Below are positions 14,498 to 15,763 of a stretch of DNA of 15,763 bases, in pieces. The notes under the pieces are model-generated. The model did no database searches. It had not been told where the DNA came from and was given only the letters and a program-made list of their open reading frames with translations. How positions within the stretch are numbered: the first letter of the stretch is position 1; each line of letters begins with the position of its first letter. The DNA lies in NCBI GenBank assembly GCA_030597965.1, contig JAUVQU010000033.1, positions 1 to 15,763 on the forward strand, given 5' to 3'. The position numbers and the translations under genes were made by a program. The DNA is from Cellvibrionaceae bacterium (GTDB lineage: Bacteria; Pseudomonadota; Gammaproteobacteria; Pseudomonadales; Cellvibrionaceae).

Positions 14498-15763
14498 ATG
14501 AGTTACCAAGTTTTAGCTCGTAAGTGGCGCCCCCGAAGTTTTCGAGAATTAGTTGGGCAACAGCATGTTCTGCAGGCATTGGTAAATGCCTTGGATCATG
14601 ATCGTTTACATCATGCCTACCTGTTTACAGGTACGCGAGGCGTGGGTAAAACCACCATTGCTCGCATTCTGGCCCGCTGTTTAAACTGCGAAACTGGCGT
14701 TAGCTCTGAACCCTGCGGTCAGTGCTCTTCCTGCCAGGAAATCAACGAAGGCCGTTTTGTTGACTTAATCGAAGTGGATGCGGCCTCACGCACCAAGGTA
14801 GAAGATACCCGTGAGCTGCTGGAGAACGTTCAGTACGCCCCCACGAGAGGCCGTTATAAGGTCTATCTGATCGATGAAGTGCACATGCTCTCGTCTCACA
14901 GTTTTAATGCGCTGCTTAAAACACTGGAAGAGCCGCCACCCCATGTGAAATTCCTACTGGCAACGACCGATCCACAAAAGTTGCCCGTTACCATTTTATC
15001 CCGTTGCCTACAGTTTCATTTAAAGAATATGGAGCCGGAGTCAATTGTTGGTCATCTCCAGCATGTGCTGGAAAAAGAGATGGTTCCCTGTGAAGAATCT
15101 GCCCTGTGGATGTTAGGGCGGGCGGCTGACGGCAGTATGCGTGATGCGCTGAGTTTAACCGACCAGGCGATTGCGTTTGGTGCTGGTAAAATTACAGAAT
15201 CTGAAGTCAGCGCCATGCTGGGTGCGATTGATCAAAGTTTGGTCTTCGATATGTTGCAAGCTCTGGCGAGTGGTGAAGGGGCGAAACTGCTTGGGGCGGT
15301 TACTCGCCTGGCGCAATTCGCGCCAGATTATGTCGCAGCATTGGCCGAACTCCTATCTGCATTACATCGCATAGCGATTGCGCAAACCTTACCTGAGGCT
15401 ATTGATAATAGCCGCGGTGATAGGGATCAGATCATTGCCTTAGCGCAATCCATACCCAGTGAAGACGTTCAACTTTTTTATCAAACAGCACTGCTGGGTC
15501 GCAGAGATTTACCCATGTCACCTGAGCCCAGGGCCGGATTTGAAATGGTGCTGTTGCGTATGTTGGCCTTCAAGCCACAGGGTGTACATCAGGTGCCTGT
15601 TAATGAGTTACCAAGTCAGGTATCGCCCCAAACCACAGGTGCTGCAGAGCCGGGGGGAACCCCTGAAAAAAAGCCTGAGCTGAGTCCACAAAAAAGCGTA
15701 GCACCGTTATTAGATGCGGCTGCGGGTGGTGCTCAGTTGCAAGTAAAAACAGACACGGCAATA
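14498..15763 (+). CDS. dnaX: DNA polymerase III subunits tau/gamma (partial, 3' end beyond window)
   Basis: The frame is open from ATG 14498 through the last base (422 codons, no stop). DnaX is the clamp-loader ATPase; the full-length tau form also tethers the polymerase cores and DnaB helicase. Walker A GTRGVGKT is at 45-52. Zinc-binding cysteines are C64, C73, C76 and C79, Walker B LIDEVHM is at 124-130, and the SRC arginine finger is at 168-170. Domain III ends near FEMVLLRMLAFKP, and a proline/lysine-rich linker follows. A slippery A AAA AAG in frame (15667-15673) lies in that linker; a -1 shift there would end the protein at about 393 residues as gamma. Positions upstream hold a good AGGAAAGGG ribosome site. 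Confidence 0.96.
   Translation, partial: MSYQVLARKWRPRSFRELVGQQHVLQALVNALDHDRLHHAYLFTGTRGVGKTTIARILARCLNCETGVSSEPCGQCSSCQEINEGRFVDLIEVDAASRTKVEDTRELLENVQYAPTRGRYKVYLIDEVHMLSSHSFNALLKTLEEPPPHVKFLLATTDPQKLPVTILSRCLQFHLKNMEPESIVGHLQHVLEKEMVPCEESALWMLGRAADGSMRDALSLTDQAIAFGAGKITESEVSAMLGAIDQSLVFDMLQALASGEGAKLLGAVTRLAQFAPDYVAALAELLSALHRIAIAQTLPEAIDNSRGDRDQIIALAQSIPSEDVQLFYQTALLGRRDLPMSPEPRAGFEMVLLRMLAFKPQGVHQVPVNELPSQVSPQTTGAAEPGGTPEKKPELSPQKSVAPLLDAAAGGAQLQVKTDTAI
15652..15678 (+). promoter_or_regulatory. Candidate programmed -1 ribosomal frameshift site in dnaX
   Basis: The heptamer A AAA AAG (15667-15673) is in the zero frame as GAA AAA AAG. After a -1 slip the next codons are GCC and TGA (15676-15678), so synthesis would stop after one more residue. 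E. coli dnaX uses the same heptamer with a stop two codons on. A GGGGGGA run at 15652-15658 lies about 9 nt upstream and could pair with the anti-Shine-Dalgarno sequence, as AGGGAG does in E. coli. It could also form a GGGG-GGAA-CCCC hairpin. A strong downstream stem-loop is not evident; weak pairings are 15675-15680 with 15731-15736, or 15701-15705 with 15728-15732. Confidence 0.6.

Noticed and set aside
15690..15696. Second A-run in dnaX as another slippery site
   Set aside because: Its phase is CAA AAA AGC, which does not give the X XXY YYZ pattern in the zero frame.

Overview
The window is a compact, mostly single-strand block of housekeeping genes from a gammaproteobacterium. The order rseB-rseC-lepA-lepB-(DUF4845)-rnc-era-recO-acpS, then a BarA/GacS-type gene, cysM-rlmD-relA-mazG, and finally ffs and dnaX, resembles Pseudomonas and related marine Gammaproteobacteria. 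The moderate base composition and Pseudomonas-like RelA and BarA sequences suggest a non-enteric, possibly marine lineage. I cannot place it at genus level.

Layout. Positions 1-674 hold the end of rseB and all of rseC, the tail of the sigma-E (AlgU) envelope-stress operon. After a 205-bp leader with small hairpins comes lepA (GTG start), followed by lepB, a DUF4845 membrane protein, rnc, era, recO and acpS. These run close together with overlaps at DUF4845/rnc (11 bp) and rnc/era (ATGA). They cover translation, protein export, RNA processing, ribosome assembly, recombination and acyl-carrier-protein activation. One gene reads the other way (7519-6743). It encodes a small protein made of a degenerate receiver domain and an Hpt domain that closely resembles the C-terminus of BarA/GacS, and it lies where the full hybrid kinase gene usually sits. 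The + strand then resumes with cysM, rlmD, relA and mazG, closely spaced and probably co-transcribed.

The last part starts with the 4.5S signal-recognition-particle RNA gene (ffs, about 13252-13366), which has a recognisable promoter with a GC-rich discriminator. A DUF808/YedI-type membrane protein gene follows, then dnaX, which runs off the window end. dnaX carries an in-frame A AAA AAG heptamer followed almost at once by a -1-frame TGA. This is the same arrangement that yields the short gamma subunit in E. coli.

The points most worth a second look are the stand-alone BarA-like pseudo-receiver/Hpt protein, the candidate dnaX programmed frameshift, the yedI gene lying between ffs and dnaX, and the absence of pdxJ and of a mucD/degP protease gene from the places they often occupy. 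I saw no insertion sequences, CRISPR arrays, tRNA genes, prophage genes or defence genes.
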